A stretch of DNA of 64,000 bases, from NCBI RefSeq assembly GCF_002860205.1, contig NZ_PGVB01000013.1, positions 62,001 through 126,000 on the forward strand, read 5' to 3'. Below, piece by piece: positions 18,481 to 27,200 of this stretch. The notes under the pieces are model-generated. The model worked only from the letters and a program-made list of their open reading frames with translations, had not been told where the DNA came from and did no database searches. Position 1 is the first letter of the stretch; each line of letters begins with the position of its first letter. Source of the DNA: Bacillus sp. T33-2. GTDB taxonomy: Bacteria > Bacillota > Bacilli > Bacillales > Cytobacillaceae. A program made the position numbers and the translations under genes.

Positions 18481-18520
18481 AAAAAACCATGCTTTCGAAT
18501 GAACGATAGCATGGTTTTTT
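18481..18520. terminator. Bidirectional terminator
   Basis: A 13-bp stem, AAAAAACCATGCT with AGCATGGTTTTTT, lies between the convergent genes at 17523 and 18628. Confidence 0.88.
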
Positions 18521-18627
18521 GCTGGCTGCCGTATTTTGAAGGGATTCAGGCTGTTTCTGCGCAGGCAAGTTTTTGAAGGCGGTTCTGCTGATATTGCCCA
18601 AGCGGATTGTAAGGGCAACTCTGGCTG

Positions 18628-20163
18628 CTATTCCGCAGGCAATTGTTTTAAAGGTAATTCTGCCGGCCCCTCCACGACTTCGCCTTTATAAGAGAACCTG
18701 GAACCATGGCATGGGCAGTCCCAGGTCCTTTCCCCATTGTTCCACTCAAGCTCGCAGCCCATATGGGTGCAGGTTGTATCAACCACGAATAATTGTCCGC
18801 TCTCATCTTTATATGCTCCGGCCCGCCTCCCGTTGACCGTCACGACAGCACCTTCGTCACTCTTCAGGTTTTCAGGCTGTATGGAAGGATGCTCCAGCTT
18901 CCCTTTCACCAGTTCCTTGGCCACATGGGCATTTATCGATACGAATTTTTTTACATCAGGATCTGCATGAAACCTGTTAGGATCGAATAATTCTTTATAA
19001 GGATTATCCCTCTCCAGTATATGGTCGCGCAGCAGCTTTGCCGCATTTACGCTGTTTGTCATGCCCCACTTACGGTAGCCGGTTGCCACATAAATATTTG
19101 CAGTGGCAGAACTGTATGGCCCAATGAACGGGATTTTATCAAGTGTTGTCGGGTCCTGTGCAGACCATCTGTAAGGAATTTCTTTTATCCCGAAAGTCTC
19201 GCCCGCGAACGCCTGTAGCTCTTCATAATATTTGTGCGTGTCCGTTTCATCTCCTGTTTTATGGCTGTCGCCGCCGAACAGGACTAATTTTTCGCCGTTC
19301 CAGTTTGTGTACCTCAGGGACCGGGTCGGCCGTTCTGCATTGATATACATCCCGCCCGGGAAAGGTTTTTCAGTTTTTACAGCAAGTACATAAGAACGTT
19401 CTACTGACATGCGCGAAAAGTAAAACCCTTTTACATCATAAAATGGGAAGTGGGAGCTTACGATCATTTGCCTGCATTTTACTTTATGACCGTTTCGAGT
19501 CGTAACAACGGGGTCCGAACCATCTTCAATATCGACAGCCGTTGTATGTTCGTAGATTTGGACGCCCATTTCTGTTATTTTTTTTACAAGATGATTCAAG
19601 AATTTAAGCGGGTGGATTTGTGCCTGTTTTTTCATGACAACGGCAGCAAGTGCGTCAATAGGAATCGGAATTTCAGAAACATATTCCCCATTTATTCCGA
19701 GCCTTTCATATGCCTTGAATTCATTGATAAGCCTCTGAAGCTCTTGCGAAGAGTTAGTATAAACATACGCATCTTCTTCAGTTAAATCACATTCTATCTG
19801 GTCGCTATTGGCAAGGGATTTAACAAACTCCATTGCCTCATGGTTTGCCGAGTAATAAAGACGGGCCTTTTCTTCCCCAAAATGTGTGATCAATTCGTCA
19901 TATATGAGGTTATGCTGCGCGGTTACCTTTGCGGTTGTATGGCCTGTCGTTCCATCTAGCACTTTCCCTGCCTCCAGCACCGCGACTTTAACACCTTCCT
20001 TTGCAAGTAAATAGGCTGATGTAATTCCGGTAATACCTGCACCCACAATGGCTACATCTACAGTGATATCATCTTCGAGCTTTCGGAAAGACGGCAATTC
20101 GGCTGTCCCGCGCCAAAACGGTTCAGGATAGCGGGGCATGTTACGGCTAATTTCCTCAGGCAT
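18628..20163 (-). CDS. FAD-dependent oxidoreductase with C-terminal Rieske domain
   Basis: The protein has 511 residues from the ATG at 20163, which follows AGGAGGT on the minus strand. The frame stays open further upstream, but that part is not protein-like. The N-terminal two thirds are a DAO-type flavoprotein: VAIVGAGITGITSAYLLAKE near residue 40, and FIGPYSSATANIYVATGYRK near residue 370. The C-terminus is a Rieske [2Fe-2S] domain with CTHMGCELEW and CPCHGSRFSYKGE, holding the two Cys-His pairs. Such fusions are common in Bacillus and related soil bacteria. Substrate and electron partner are unknown. It is monocistronic and divergent from the ybaK-like gene. Confidence 0.88.
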   Translation of the reverse strand: MPEEISRNMPRYPEPFWRGTAELPSFRKLEDDITVDVAIVGAGITGITSAYLLAKEGVKVAVLEAGKVLDGTTGHTTAKVTAQHNLIYDELITHFGEEKARLYYSANHEAMEFVKSLANSDQIECDLTEEDAYVYTNSSQELQRLINEFKAYERLGINGEYVSEIPIPIDALAAVVMKKQAQIHPLKFLNHLVKKITEMGVQIYEHTTAVDIEDGSDPVVTTRNGHKVKCRQMIVSSHFPFYDVKGFYFSRMSVERSYVLAVKTEKPFPGGMYINAERPTRSLRYTNWNGEKLVLFGGDSHKTGDETDTHKYYEELQAFAGETFGIKEIPYRWSAQDPTTLDKIPFIGPYSSATANIYVATGYRKWGMTNSVNAAKLLRDHILERDNPYKELFDPNRFHADPDVKKFVSINAHVAKELVKGKLEHPSIQPENLKSDEGAVVTVNGRRAGAYKDESGQLFVVDTTCTHMGCELEWNNGERTWDCPCHGSRFSYKGEVVEGPAELPLKQLPAE

Positions 20164-20364
20164 TTGTTTACCTCCTAAGCGGCTATTTATTATAGATAAT
20201 TTTTGCAGCGGGTTTACAAAAGATGCAATGTATCTCCATTTGCACATATACCCCGAACCTTTCCAATTATTCTTCATGCTATGCAATATAAATATAGTTC
20301 CCGTCTTGGTGGTAACTCGGGAATACGCTAAAATTATTCTTAACAAATTTAGGGGGAAATCCGT

Positions 20365-20841
20365 ATGTCACAAATAAAAACAAATGCTATGCGAATACTC
20401 GACCAGATCGATGTTACGTACGAAGTCTTATCATACGATCCAGCAGATGGAAAAATCGACGGTGTTTCTGTTGCCTCCAAAATTGGAAAGGAAGCCGGCT
20501 TGGTCTACAAAACATTGGTCGCCCAGGGCAGCAGCCAGAACCTTTATGTGTTTGTGATTCCAGTGGAATGTGAGCTTGATTTAAAAAAGGCTGCCAAAGC
20601 TGCGGCAGAAAAGAAGGTGGAGATGCTCCCGGTCAAAGACATCCAAAAATCCACGGGATATGTTCGCGGCGGCTGCTCGCCGATCGGAATGAAAAAGCAG
20701 TATAAGACTTTCCTTGACAGCAGTGCCAGAAGTCTCGAAAAGATGGTCGTAAGTGCCGGAAAAATCGGCTTGCAGATTGAACTGGATCCGAAAGAACTGC
20801 AAAATGCTGTGAATGCTGAGTTTGTTGAATTAAACAAATAA
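20365..20841 (+). CDS. ybaK: Cys-tRNA(Pro) deacylase, YbaK/EbsC family
   Basis: This 158-residue protein matches the YbaK family throughout. VYKTLVAQGSSQNLYVFVIP contains the catalytic lysine region, RGGCSPIG is the substrate-pocket motif, and SAGKIGLQIELDP lies near the C-terminus. It hydrolyses cysteine wrongly attached to tRNA(Pro), a proofreading step after prolyl-tRNA synthetase. The ATG at 20365 follows AGGGGG. The gene stands alone, with a weak hairpin and T run (20850-20872) after it. Confidence 0.92.
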   Translation: MSQIKTNAMRILDQIDVTYEVLSYDPADGKIDGVSVASKIGKEAGLVYKTLVAQGSSQNLYVFVIPVECELDLKKAAKAAAEKKVEMLPVKDIQKSTGYVRGGCSPIGMKKQYKTFLDSSARSLEKMVVSAGKIGLQIELDPKELQNAVNAEFVELNK

Positions 20842-20989
20842 ATTTTTTGGCCCGGATGTGGGCTTTTTTCTTTTGCCGTTGCTCCTGCTTGTTTATTAAT
20901 AATGGGCATTCACCCATTCCCTGTCTGCCACATATAGTAATTGGGAACCAAAACTGCTGTGTAACAACGGCTGGAGGGAGTGTATATAT

Positions 20990-22084
20990 GTGGCTGGAAA
21001 GATATTAAACTACTTTGCCGGCGGAAATACGGCACGGGGATTTTACAGTCTTTATGAATCAAGTCTGAAGGATTTGGACCGGCTGTTCATTTTAAAGGGC
21101 GGGCCGGGAACGGGCAAATCCTCTCTGATGAAAAAAATCGGCAGTGAGTGGCTCAAAAATGGCTTCAATATTGTTTACCTGCATTGTTCATCTGACAATG
21201 ATTCGATAGATGGCTTGATCATTCCGGCAATAAATGCAGGTGTGGTGGATGGAACTGCCCCCCATGTCATCGAACCAAAAGCACCCGGGGCAGTGGAAGA
21301 ATACGTTAACCTGGGTGAAGCATGGAATTCGTCCCAACTCAAGGAGAACCGGGCTAAAATAGAAGAGTTGACAAGTTCAATCAGACAATCCTTCGAAACT
21401 GCTTACAGCCACTTTGCAGAAGCCTTAAACATACATGACGAATGGGAAAAGTTCTACATCGACAATATGGACTTTAAAAAAGCTGATCAGCTTACCAATG
21501 AATTGATTGACAACTTCTTCGGAGACCAGCAGCTGGAGAAGTCGTCCCGCGTAGCGCACCGCTTCCTTGGTGCCGCCACTCCAAACGGTGCGGTGGATTT
21601 TGTTCCAAATTTAACAGAGGGCCTCACTAAGCGCTACTTGATCAAAGGGCGTCCAGGTTCCGGGAAGTCGACTATGCTGAAAAAGTTGGCTGCCGTGGCT
21701 GAAAATAGAGGTTTTGATGTGGAGGTTTATCATTGCGGGTTTGACCCCAGCAGCCTTGATATGGTGATTTTAAGGGAGCTTGGGATTGCGATCTTTGACA
21801 GTACTGCCCCTCATGAATATTTTCCAAGCTGGGAGAACGATGAAATTATCGATTTGTACAAAAAACTCATTATCCCAGGTACAGATGAAAAATATGCCGA
21901 GGAACTGGAAGAGGTAGCCGCACGGTATAAAGCCAAAATGAAGGAGGCTACCGCAGCGCTGGCAAATGCAAAAAATCTTCATGACGTCCTTGAAGATATT
22001 TATGTTGAAGCAATGGATTTTGAGAAGATTAACGCGATAACCGAGAAAATTCACCAGGAGTTTCTTTCACTTTCAGAAATATAG
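20990..22084 (+). CDS. P-loop ATPase with two tandem nucleotide-binding domains
   Basis: The 364-residue protein is an internal duplication. Residues 1-180 carry a Walker A GGPGTGKSS near residue 37, and residues 190-364 carry GRPGSGKST near residue 222. Each is followed by a similar YLHCSSDNDSIDGL or VYHCGFDPSSLDMV stretch and a helical tail with LNIHDEWEKFYIDNMDF or KNLHDVLEDIYVEAMDF. The start is a GTG at 20990 after GGAGGGAG. An overlapping ATG is in another frame. It belongs to a conserved but uncharacterised Firmicutes ATPase family. The partner may be the Gly-rich protein encoded 48 bases downstream. Confidence 0.75.
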   Translation: MAGKILNYFAGGNTARGFYSLYESSLKDLDRLFILKGGPGTGKSSLMKKIGSEWLKNGFNIVYLHCSSDNDSIDGLIIPAINAGVVDGTAPHVIEPKAPGAVEEYVNLGEAWNSSQLKENRAKIEELTSSIRQSFETAYSHFAEALNIHDEWEKFYIDNMDFKKADQLTNELIDNFFGDQQLEKSSRVAHRFLGAATPNGAVDFVPNLTEGLTKRYLIKGRPGSGKSTMLKKLAAVAENRGFDVEVYHCGFDPSSLDMVILRELGIAIFDSTAPHEYFPSWENDEIIDLYKKLIIPGTDEKYAEELEEVAARYKAKMKEATAALANAKNLHDVLEDIYVEAMDFEKINAITEKIHQEFLSLSEI

Positions 22085-22132
22085 GCAAGAAGTGTTTGCA
22101 TACATTACATCGAGACCAACAAGAGAGGGGAA

Positions 22133-22843
22133 ATGGATTTGAATTTTAACGGCGATAATCCTTTTGCGATGCCACATTACAGGCCAATGGGCGATGAACC
22201 GTTTTCAGAAGATGTAAGCGGTTCAGACGTGGAGGCCAGACCTGCCGAACACGATGATTTGCCGGAGGACGAAGCTGTCGACACCGACTACGATCCGTAC
22301 GGCGATCCAAGAGTGTATCCCGGAGGGCTGCAGCTAGGTTTTCCAACAGGCGGATATCCAGGAGGAGGCTATCCAGGTGGAGGATACCAGGGAGGGGACT
22401 TCGGGGATCAAGGCTATCCGGGTGGAGGATACCCAGGTGCAGGTTTCCAAGGTCAAGGCTATCCAGGCGGGTTCCAAGGTCAAGGCTATCCGGGTGGAGG
22501 CTATCCAGGCGGAGGGTTTCCAGGTCAAGGCTATCCGGGTGGAGGAAATCCAGACGGCTACCCGGGTGGAGGAGGGCAGCAAGCAGGGGGTGCACCGAGC
22601 TCACCACCGCCTTCGTTTGTGCCGCAGGAAACTTCTGCAACTGCGTTGGCCGTTGATCCCGGCGGCATCAGACGGTGCATGTACCGGTATACTTACTTAT
22701 GGCTCACGTCAGGAAGCAGTTTCTGGTTCTATCCAGTATATGTGGGAAGGACATCGGTTGCAGGCTACCGTTGGAGACGAAGGTACGGGTGGGTGTATTT
22801 TGGCATTGATCTCAATAGAATCCGGTCGTTTCAATGTTACTGA
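22133..22843 (+). CDS. Gly/Pro/Tyr-rich repeat protein with conserved C-terminal domain
   Basis: The protein has 236 residues. Residues 1-65 are acidic. Residues 65-155 are built from GYPGGG, GFQGQ and GYPGGFQGQ repeats, a low-complexity segment prone to copy-number change. The last 60 residues form a compact aromatic domain (YTYLWLTSGSSFWFYPVYVG, then SVAGYRW and GWVYFGIDL) that I recognise from Bacillus surface or spore-associated proteins of unknown function. A GTG-rich alternative frame on the same strand covers the repeat but is only a shadow. There is no signal peptide. It may be co-transcribed with the ATPase at 20990. Confidence 0.7.
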   Translation: MDLNFNGDNPFAMPHYRPMGDEPFSEDVSGSDVEARPAEHDDLPEDEAVDTDYDPYGDPRVYPGGLQLGFPTGGYPGGGYPGGGYQGGDFGDQGYPGGGYPGAGFQGQGYPGGFQGQGYPGGGYPGGGFPGQGYPGGGNPDGYPGGGGQQAGGAPSSPPPSFVPQETSATALAVDPGGIRRCMYRYTYLWLTSGSSFWFYPVYVGRTSVAGYRWRRRYGWVYFGIDLNRIRSFQCY

Positions 22844-22850
22844 TCTCATG

Positions 22851-22883
22851 AAAAAGAGGGTATCATCAGGATACCCTCTTTTC
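22851..22883. terminator. Bidirectional terminator
   Basis: AAAGAGGGTATC (22853-22864) and GATACCCTCTTT (22870-22881) form a 12-bp stem between the convergent genes at 22133 and 22913. Confidence 0.88.
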
Positions 22884-22912
22884 GTAATGTTTGAAGACCA
22901 GCATGCTGTTGA

Positions 22913-24664
22913 TTACTTGTCCGCTGACAGCTGCTGTTCCGCAAGCTCTTTATATAGGGCGTGTGACTCAAACAATTCCCGGTGGGTTCCGACTCCGGTT
23001 ATTTGGCCTTTTTCCAGGACAGCAATCTGGTCTGACTCCACAACAGTGGAGAGCCTGTGGGCAATCACCAGGGTTGTTCTTCCTTCCATCAGAGTGTATA
23101 GTGCCTTTTGGACGAGTACCTCGGAAGAACTGTCCAGATTGGACGTGGCCTCGTCAAGCAGGAGGATTTTCGGGTTCCGAATGAGCGCCCTGGCAATCGC
23201 AATCCTCTGCCGCTGCCCGCCCGACAATTTGATGCCTCTTTCACCCACTTCGGTGTCATAACCGTTCGGAAGACGAGTTATGAATTCCGATGCATTAGCA
23301 AGATCCGCGGCATTTTCAATCTCTTCATCTGTTACCCTCCGGTTCATTCCATAACAAATATTATCGCGTATTGTCCCGGACATGATTGGGCTTTCCTGTG
23401 AAACATATGCAATCTGGCTTCTCCAGGATGTTAAATCGTAATCGAGTATGTTTGTTTCACCGAGCCGGATTTCCCCGCCATACGGAAGGTAAAAACGTTC
23501 AATCAGTGCAAACAGTGTTGTTTTGCCACTGCCGCTTGGCCCGACAAATGCGGTTGTTTTTCCTGATGGTACGGTCAGTGAAACATTTTTTAAGACAGCC
23601 TCGCTTCCTTCATATCCAAAACTTACATCATGAAACGTTAACGGTTGGCCTGGCTGTTCCACTTGAAGGGTGTTCTGATAATTCTCCTCATCGTGAGCAA
23701 GAATATCCTGAATTCGTTCTGTCGCTCCAAGCGCTTTTTGGAAAGCGGTAAAAAAGGCCGCGATCTGGCTGAAAGGGATGACGATCTGGAACATATAAAG
23801 GATGATCGCGACAAGAGCACCAGCAGACAAGGCCCCTGATGCTACCCTTACCCCTCCATAGCCAATTAAGAGGACTAATATAAGCATCATCACAAACGTC
23901 ATGAACGGTGAAATCACCGCCTGTATTTTTGCTTCTTTCATGCCAAATTCGAATAGATGGCGAATGCCCTTTTGGCCGTTTTCCTGTTCAGCTTTTTCGG
24001 CATGGTAAGCTTTTACGAGGCGGATTTCCGAAAGAACCCTGCCCAGGTTTGCAGAAAATAAGGCCATCTCATCCTGTGTTCCTCTGGAAATCCTGTACAT
24101 TTTCTGTCCGAGTGGCCAAAGGATCAACATCGCGGCTGGAACGGCAGCGAGCATGATCAACGTTAATTGCCAGTCGATGAATAGCAAAATCACTATTGCA
24201 CCGGCGATGGAAATGAGTCCTGTCACTAAAGAAATCAAGTGCTGGGTGATGAGAGCCTTAAGGGTGTTTGTGTCCTGTGTAATGCGGCTCATCGTCTCGC
24301 CTGACTGGTGGCCGTCGAAAAACGATACGGGAAGCCGCAGTACTTTTTCCCAAAGCCTTTCCCTCACTGAAGCAACAACAGATTCCCCGATATAAGACAT
24401 GAGATAGTAGGAAAAACCGGATGAAATCGTTTGTACAATAAAAGATGCGGAAAGCAGCAGGATGACTCTTCCTTCAAGTGCAGACCTGGAAAGCTGGTCA
24501 ACCATGCTCTTTGTAAACCACGGAACAATCAATCCGGAAGCTGTATCGATCAGGCTTAAAAGCACCGCACCAATTAAAATCATTTTTGGAGGCTTTGCAT
24601 GTGTGAACAGCTCCCAAAATGATTTCCAGCTTTTATTTGAGGCTGCATCATTTTCCGGTAACAT
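22913..24664 (-). CDS. ABC exporter half-transporter, multidrug (BmrA-like)
   Basis: This 583-residue fusion has an N-terminal six-helix membrane domain (residues 30-320) and a C-terminal ATPase domain: Walker A GPSGSGKTT, signature LSGGQRQR, Walker B ILLLDEAT and an H-loop in VIAHRLS. It works as a homodimer that exports hydrophobic compounds or lipids and resembles BmrA/YvcC. The MerR regulator encoded at 24648-25412 overlaps its start by 17 bases, so both are translated from one message. This arrangement suggests a drug-inducible efflux system. Confidence 0.9.
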   Translation of the reverse strand: MLPENDAASNKSWKSFWELFTHAKPPKMILIGAVLLSLIDTASGLIVPWFTKSMVDQLSRSALEGRVILLLSASFIVQTISSGFSYYLMSYIGESVVASVRERLWEKVLRLPVSFFDGHQSGETMSRITQDTNTLKALITQHLISLVTGLISIAGAIVILLFIDWQLTLIMLAAVPAAMLILWPLGQKMYRISRGTQDEMALFSANLGRVLSEIRLVKAYHAEKAEQENGQKGIRHLFEFGMKEAKIQAVISPFMTFVMMLILVLLIGYGGVRVASGALSAGALVAIILYMFQIVIPFSQIAAFFTAFQKALGATERIQDILAHDEENYQNTLQVEQPGQPLTFHDVSFGYEGSEAVLKNVSLTVPSGKTTAFVGPSGSGKTTLFALIERFYLPYGGEIRLGETNILDYDLTSWRSQIAYVSQESPIMSGTIRDNICYGMNRRVTDEEIENAADLANASEFITRLPNGYDTEVGERGIKLSGGQRQRIAIARALIRNPKILLLDEATSNLDSSSEVLVQKALYTLMEGRTTLVIAHRLSTVVESDQIAVLEKGQITGVGTHRELFESHALYKELAEQQLSADK

Positions 24665-25412
24665 TAAAAACCACTCCTTTCTTTGCTAACGCAATCCCTA
24701 CAGCTTTCACAAACCACTCTTCCTCCTCCGTCGAAAAAGGGGAAGGGATCATTTCCAGCGGGTCAGGCAAATCCTGTTCAGCAAGAATGTCCAAAATTGA
24801 AAGGTCATCTTCAAATATTTCTGTAATAAGAGCAACCAGCTTTTCAGCCAGGTTTTGGACGTGGTCATCTTCAGGCGCACGACCAAAGGCTTTTTTAAAC
24901 TCGGCAGTTATCTGCGCATATTGTTTTTCAAGTGCAAGCTGCTTACCCTTGCTGATGTTAAACAGGCTTTCAACCTTTTTCTCAGGAAGGAAATTTTTCA
25001 GCCAATCTTTATGTTCCTGTTCCTTTTGGATCCCGTTGATAAGAGAAATGAATATCGCCGGATCGACCTGTTCCGTTCCGTCTGCCAGATTTAAGGCGTG
25101 GTCTAACGCCCTGATCATTTGATCGATATGGTTTCGTTTCTGGAGCATAATTTCCTTCTGAAATGCCAATGACTCCAGTAAATCCCATTTTTCTTCCTGT
25201 ACCAATTTTTTTATTTCATTTAAAGGCAGTCCAACAAATTTTAACGTAATAATTTTTTGCAAGGTTATAAAGTCTTCGTCATGATAAAAACGACGTCCGG
25301 ATTCGGATATTTCCGAAGGGACAAGAAGCCCAATTTCGTCATAGTAATGAAGCGTCCGTACGGTCACTCCCGTTTTTCGTGCAAATTCACCGATTGAATA
25401 AGTTGCTGTCAT
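24648..25412 (-). CDS. MerR-family regulator of the efflux operon
   Basis: The protein has 254 residues from the ATG at 25412, which follows GGGGGA. The frame extends upstream without a ribosome binding site. The N-terminal winged helix reads YSIGEFARKTGVTVRTLHYY and DEIGLLVPSE, followed by the long dimerisation helix. The C-terminal 150 residues (a TipAS-like helical domain with LFNISKGKQLALEKQYAQIT) probably bind the inducing drug. It likely activates the promoter at 25438-25469, and so its own operon with the ABC exporter. Confidence 0.88.
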   Translation of the reverse strand: MTATYSIGEFARKTGVTVRTLHYYDEIGLLVPSEISESGRRFYHDEDFITLQKIITLKFVGLPLNEIKKLVQEEKWDLLESLAFQKEIMLQKRNHIDQMIRALDHALNLADGTEQVDPAIFISLINGIQKEQEHKDWLKNFLPEKKVESLFNISKGKQLALEKQYAQITAEFKKAFGRAPEDDHVQNLAEKLVALITEIFEDDLSILDILAEQDLPDPLEMIPSPFSTEEEEWFVKAVGIALAKKGVVFNVTGK

Positions 25413-25437
25413 GTTTATCCCCCGCTTTCTTATCTCT

Positions 25438-25469
25438 ATCATAAAACCTAACGTTACGTGAGAAGCAAC
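25438..25469 (-). promoter_or_regulatory. MerR-type promoter with long spacer and dyad operator
   Basis: Read on the minus strand, TTGCTT (25464-25469) and TATGAT (25438-25443) are 20 bases apart. Between them lies the dyad CTCACGTAACGTTAGG (25447-25462). An over-long spacer holding a dyad is the hallmark of promoters that MerR proteins activate by twisting DNA. The start codon lies about 25 bases downstream. Confidence 0.6.
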
Positions 25470-25567
25470 AATTAAGTGCATTTTTTTTTCGATGATTTTC
25501 TTGAATTGGAAATAAAAGGTCAATTAGCTTACAATAAAATAGAAACTTTTTTGATTGGGGAATCAAG

Positions 25568-26235
25568 ATGGGCGATCTGATTGTTATTTTAAAAGAAATG
25601 CTTGCCGAAAAATCAAACGATGCAACAGCTGAGCAAATGAGCCGTTACATGAAGAACCAATTTCCCTTCTATGGCATAAGACACCCGAAAGACGCGAAAT
25701 TGAAAAAGCATTCTTTCAGCAAACGGGGATTTTAAAAAAGGATTTTAACCGGGAGTTCGTTCTTGCGTTATGGGATCAACCTGTACGGGAATTTCAAATG
25801 GTGGCGATGGATTATATCGAAAAGTTCCAGAAAAAACTGGACAAAGAAGACATCTATTTGATGGAAAAGCTGGTCACGACAAATTCGTGGTGGGATACAG
25901 TCGATATGCTCGCTCAAAAGCCGGTTGGCAGCATAGTGGCAAAACATCCGGAGTTAATCCCGGAACTGGTTGAGGGCTGGGCTGTCGATGATGATATGTG
26001 GCTGCGCAGGACCGCCATTATTTTTCAGCTCAAATATAAGGATAAAACAAATGATGAGCTGCTGTACCGATATATAAAGCTCAACTCGGACAGCAAGGAA
26101 TTTTTTATTCAAAAGGCAATTGGTTGGGCATTGAGGGAATATTCCAAAACGAATCCCGAGTCGGTCAGGCGGTTTATTCAAACCGGGCCGCTGGCGCCGC
26201 TCAGCATAAGAGAAGGCAGTAAACATCTGACTTAA
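25568..26235 (+). pseudogene. alkD: DNA alkylation repair glycosylase, one-base frameshift
   Basis: The two open frames join into one AlkD-like protein. The first part ends MSRYMKNQFPFYGIR. A one-base loss near 25678-25681 shifts the frame, and the second part continues TPERREIEKAFFQQTGI to the end. The pieces align along the whole length of Bacillus cereus AlkD, including SWWDTVD (aromatic and Asp of the active cleft) and LRRTAIIFQLKYK (catalytic-site Arg). AlkD removes N3- and N7-alkylated purines from DNA. Everything except the single missing base is intact, so this is either a very recent mutation or a sequencing error. Confidence 0.85.
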
Positions 26236-26320
26236 GCTGTATATACATGATAGAATTATTACATAATAAACTTTCCCCGGCGGCAGCCGGAGGAGGTAAA
26301 CATCGTGAGAAGGTGAATTT

Positions 26321-27175
26321 ATGATTAATTGCATTGCAACTGACATGGATGGTACATTGCTGACTGCATCCCAGCAGATCACCGCTGAAAACCGGGAGGC
26401 TATCCTGAAAGCCCAGAAGCAGGGTGTGGAGGTGGTCGTTGCCACTGGCCGATCCTATCAGGAAGCCCGTTTTGTTTTGAAAGAAGCTGGCATTAAATGC
26501 CCAATCATTTGTGTCAACGGGGCAGAAGTCCGTACCGCGGAAGGAGATATCGTAACCTCCAATCCGTTAGACAAAGAATCAGCCAGCCAGACGGCATTAA
26601 GGCTGGTGGAAAATGGCGTCTATTTCGAGGTATATACAAACAAGGGTACATATACAGACGATAAGGATAAATCAATTACCATCATCGCTGACATCATAAA
26701 GACTGCCAATCCCGAGGCTCCAATAGATATGGTAGTGAAAGCTGCGGAAGAGCGGTTCCACAAAGGGTTAATCCACCTTATTGACCACTATGACCTGCTG
26801 TTTAAAGATGATCAGTATCAGATATACAAGATTCTTGCTTTTTCATTGCACGTAGACAAGCTCGATGCGGCCAGAGCTGCGGTGGAAGAAATAGGCGGCA
26901 TTGCCGTCAGTTCTTCCGGTGCTGATAACCTCGAAATCACGGATAAGAGCGCACAAAAAGGGATAGCGTTGGAGGCTTTTGTCGCATCAAAAGGCATCAG
27001 CATAAATAACACGATGGCCATCGGCGATAATTATAACGACGTTTCCATGTTTAAGCGGGTCGGGAGATCGGTTGCCATGGAAAATGCACCTGAAGAAATC
27101 AAAGGAATGTGTGATGTCGTAACTGTCACCAATGAGGAAAGCGGTGTAGCAAAAGCGATTTTGGAAGTTTTATAA
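26321..27175 (+). CDS. HAD-superfamily phosphatase, Cof type
   Basis: The 284-residue protein has the nucleophile motif IATDMDGTLLTA at residues 3-14, motif II VVATGRSYQEA, a C2-type cap domain, and the acidic motif AIGDNYNDVSMFKRVG near residue 232. It is a cytoplasmic phosphatase of the Cof/YwpJ group, whose members act on sugar phosphates, flavin mononucleotide or pyridoxal phosphate. Specificity cannot be assigned. The preceding 85 bases hold a small hairpin and a GGAGGAGG stretch, but the ribosome binding site used is GAAGGTGA. Confidence 0.88.
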   Translation: MINCIATDMDGTLLTASQQITAENREAILKAQKQGVEVVVATGRSYQEARFVLKEAGIKCPIICVNGAEVRTAEGDIVTSNPLDKESASQTALRLVENGVYFEVYTNKGTYTDDKDKSITIIADIIKTANPEAPIDMVVKAAEERFHKGLIHLIDHYDLLFKDDQYQIYKILAFSLHVDKLDAARAAVEEIGGIAVSSSGADNLEITDKSAQKGIALEAFVASKGISINNTMAIGDNYNDVSMFKRVGRSVAMENAPEEIKGMCDVVTVTNEESGVAKAILEVL

Positions 27176-27200
27176 CACTTGTTGGAGGAGTTGTGGTTTC

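Noticed and set aside
22377-23261. 294-codon frame across the Gly-rich gene and the start of the ABC exporter
   Set aside because: It is a frame shadow of the GYPGGG repeats that runs into the opposite-strand exporter gene. It has no ribosome binding site or family match.
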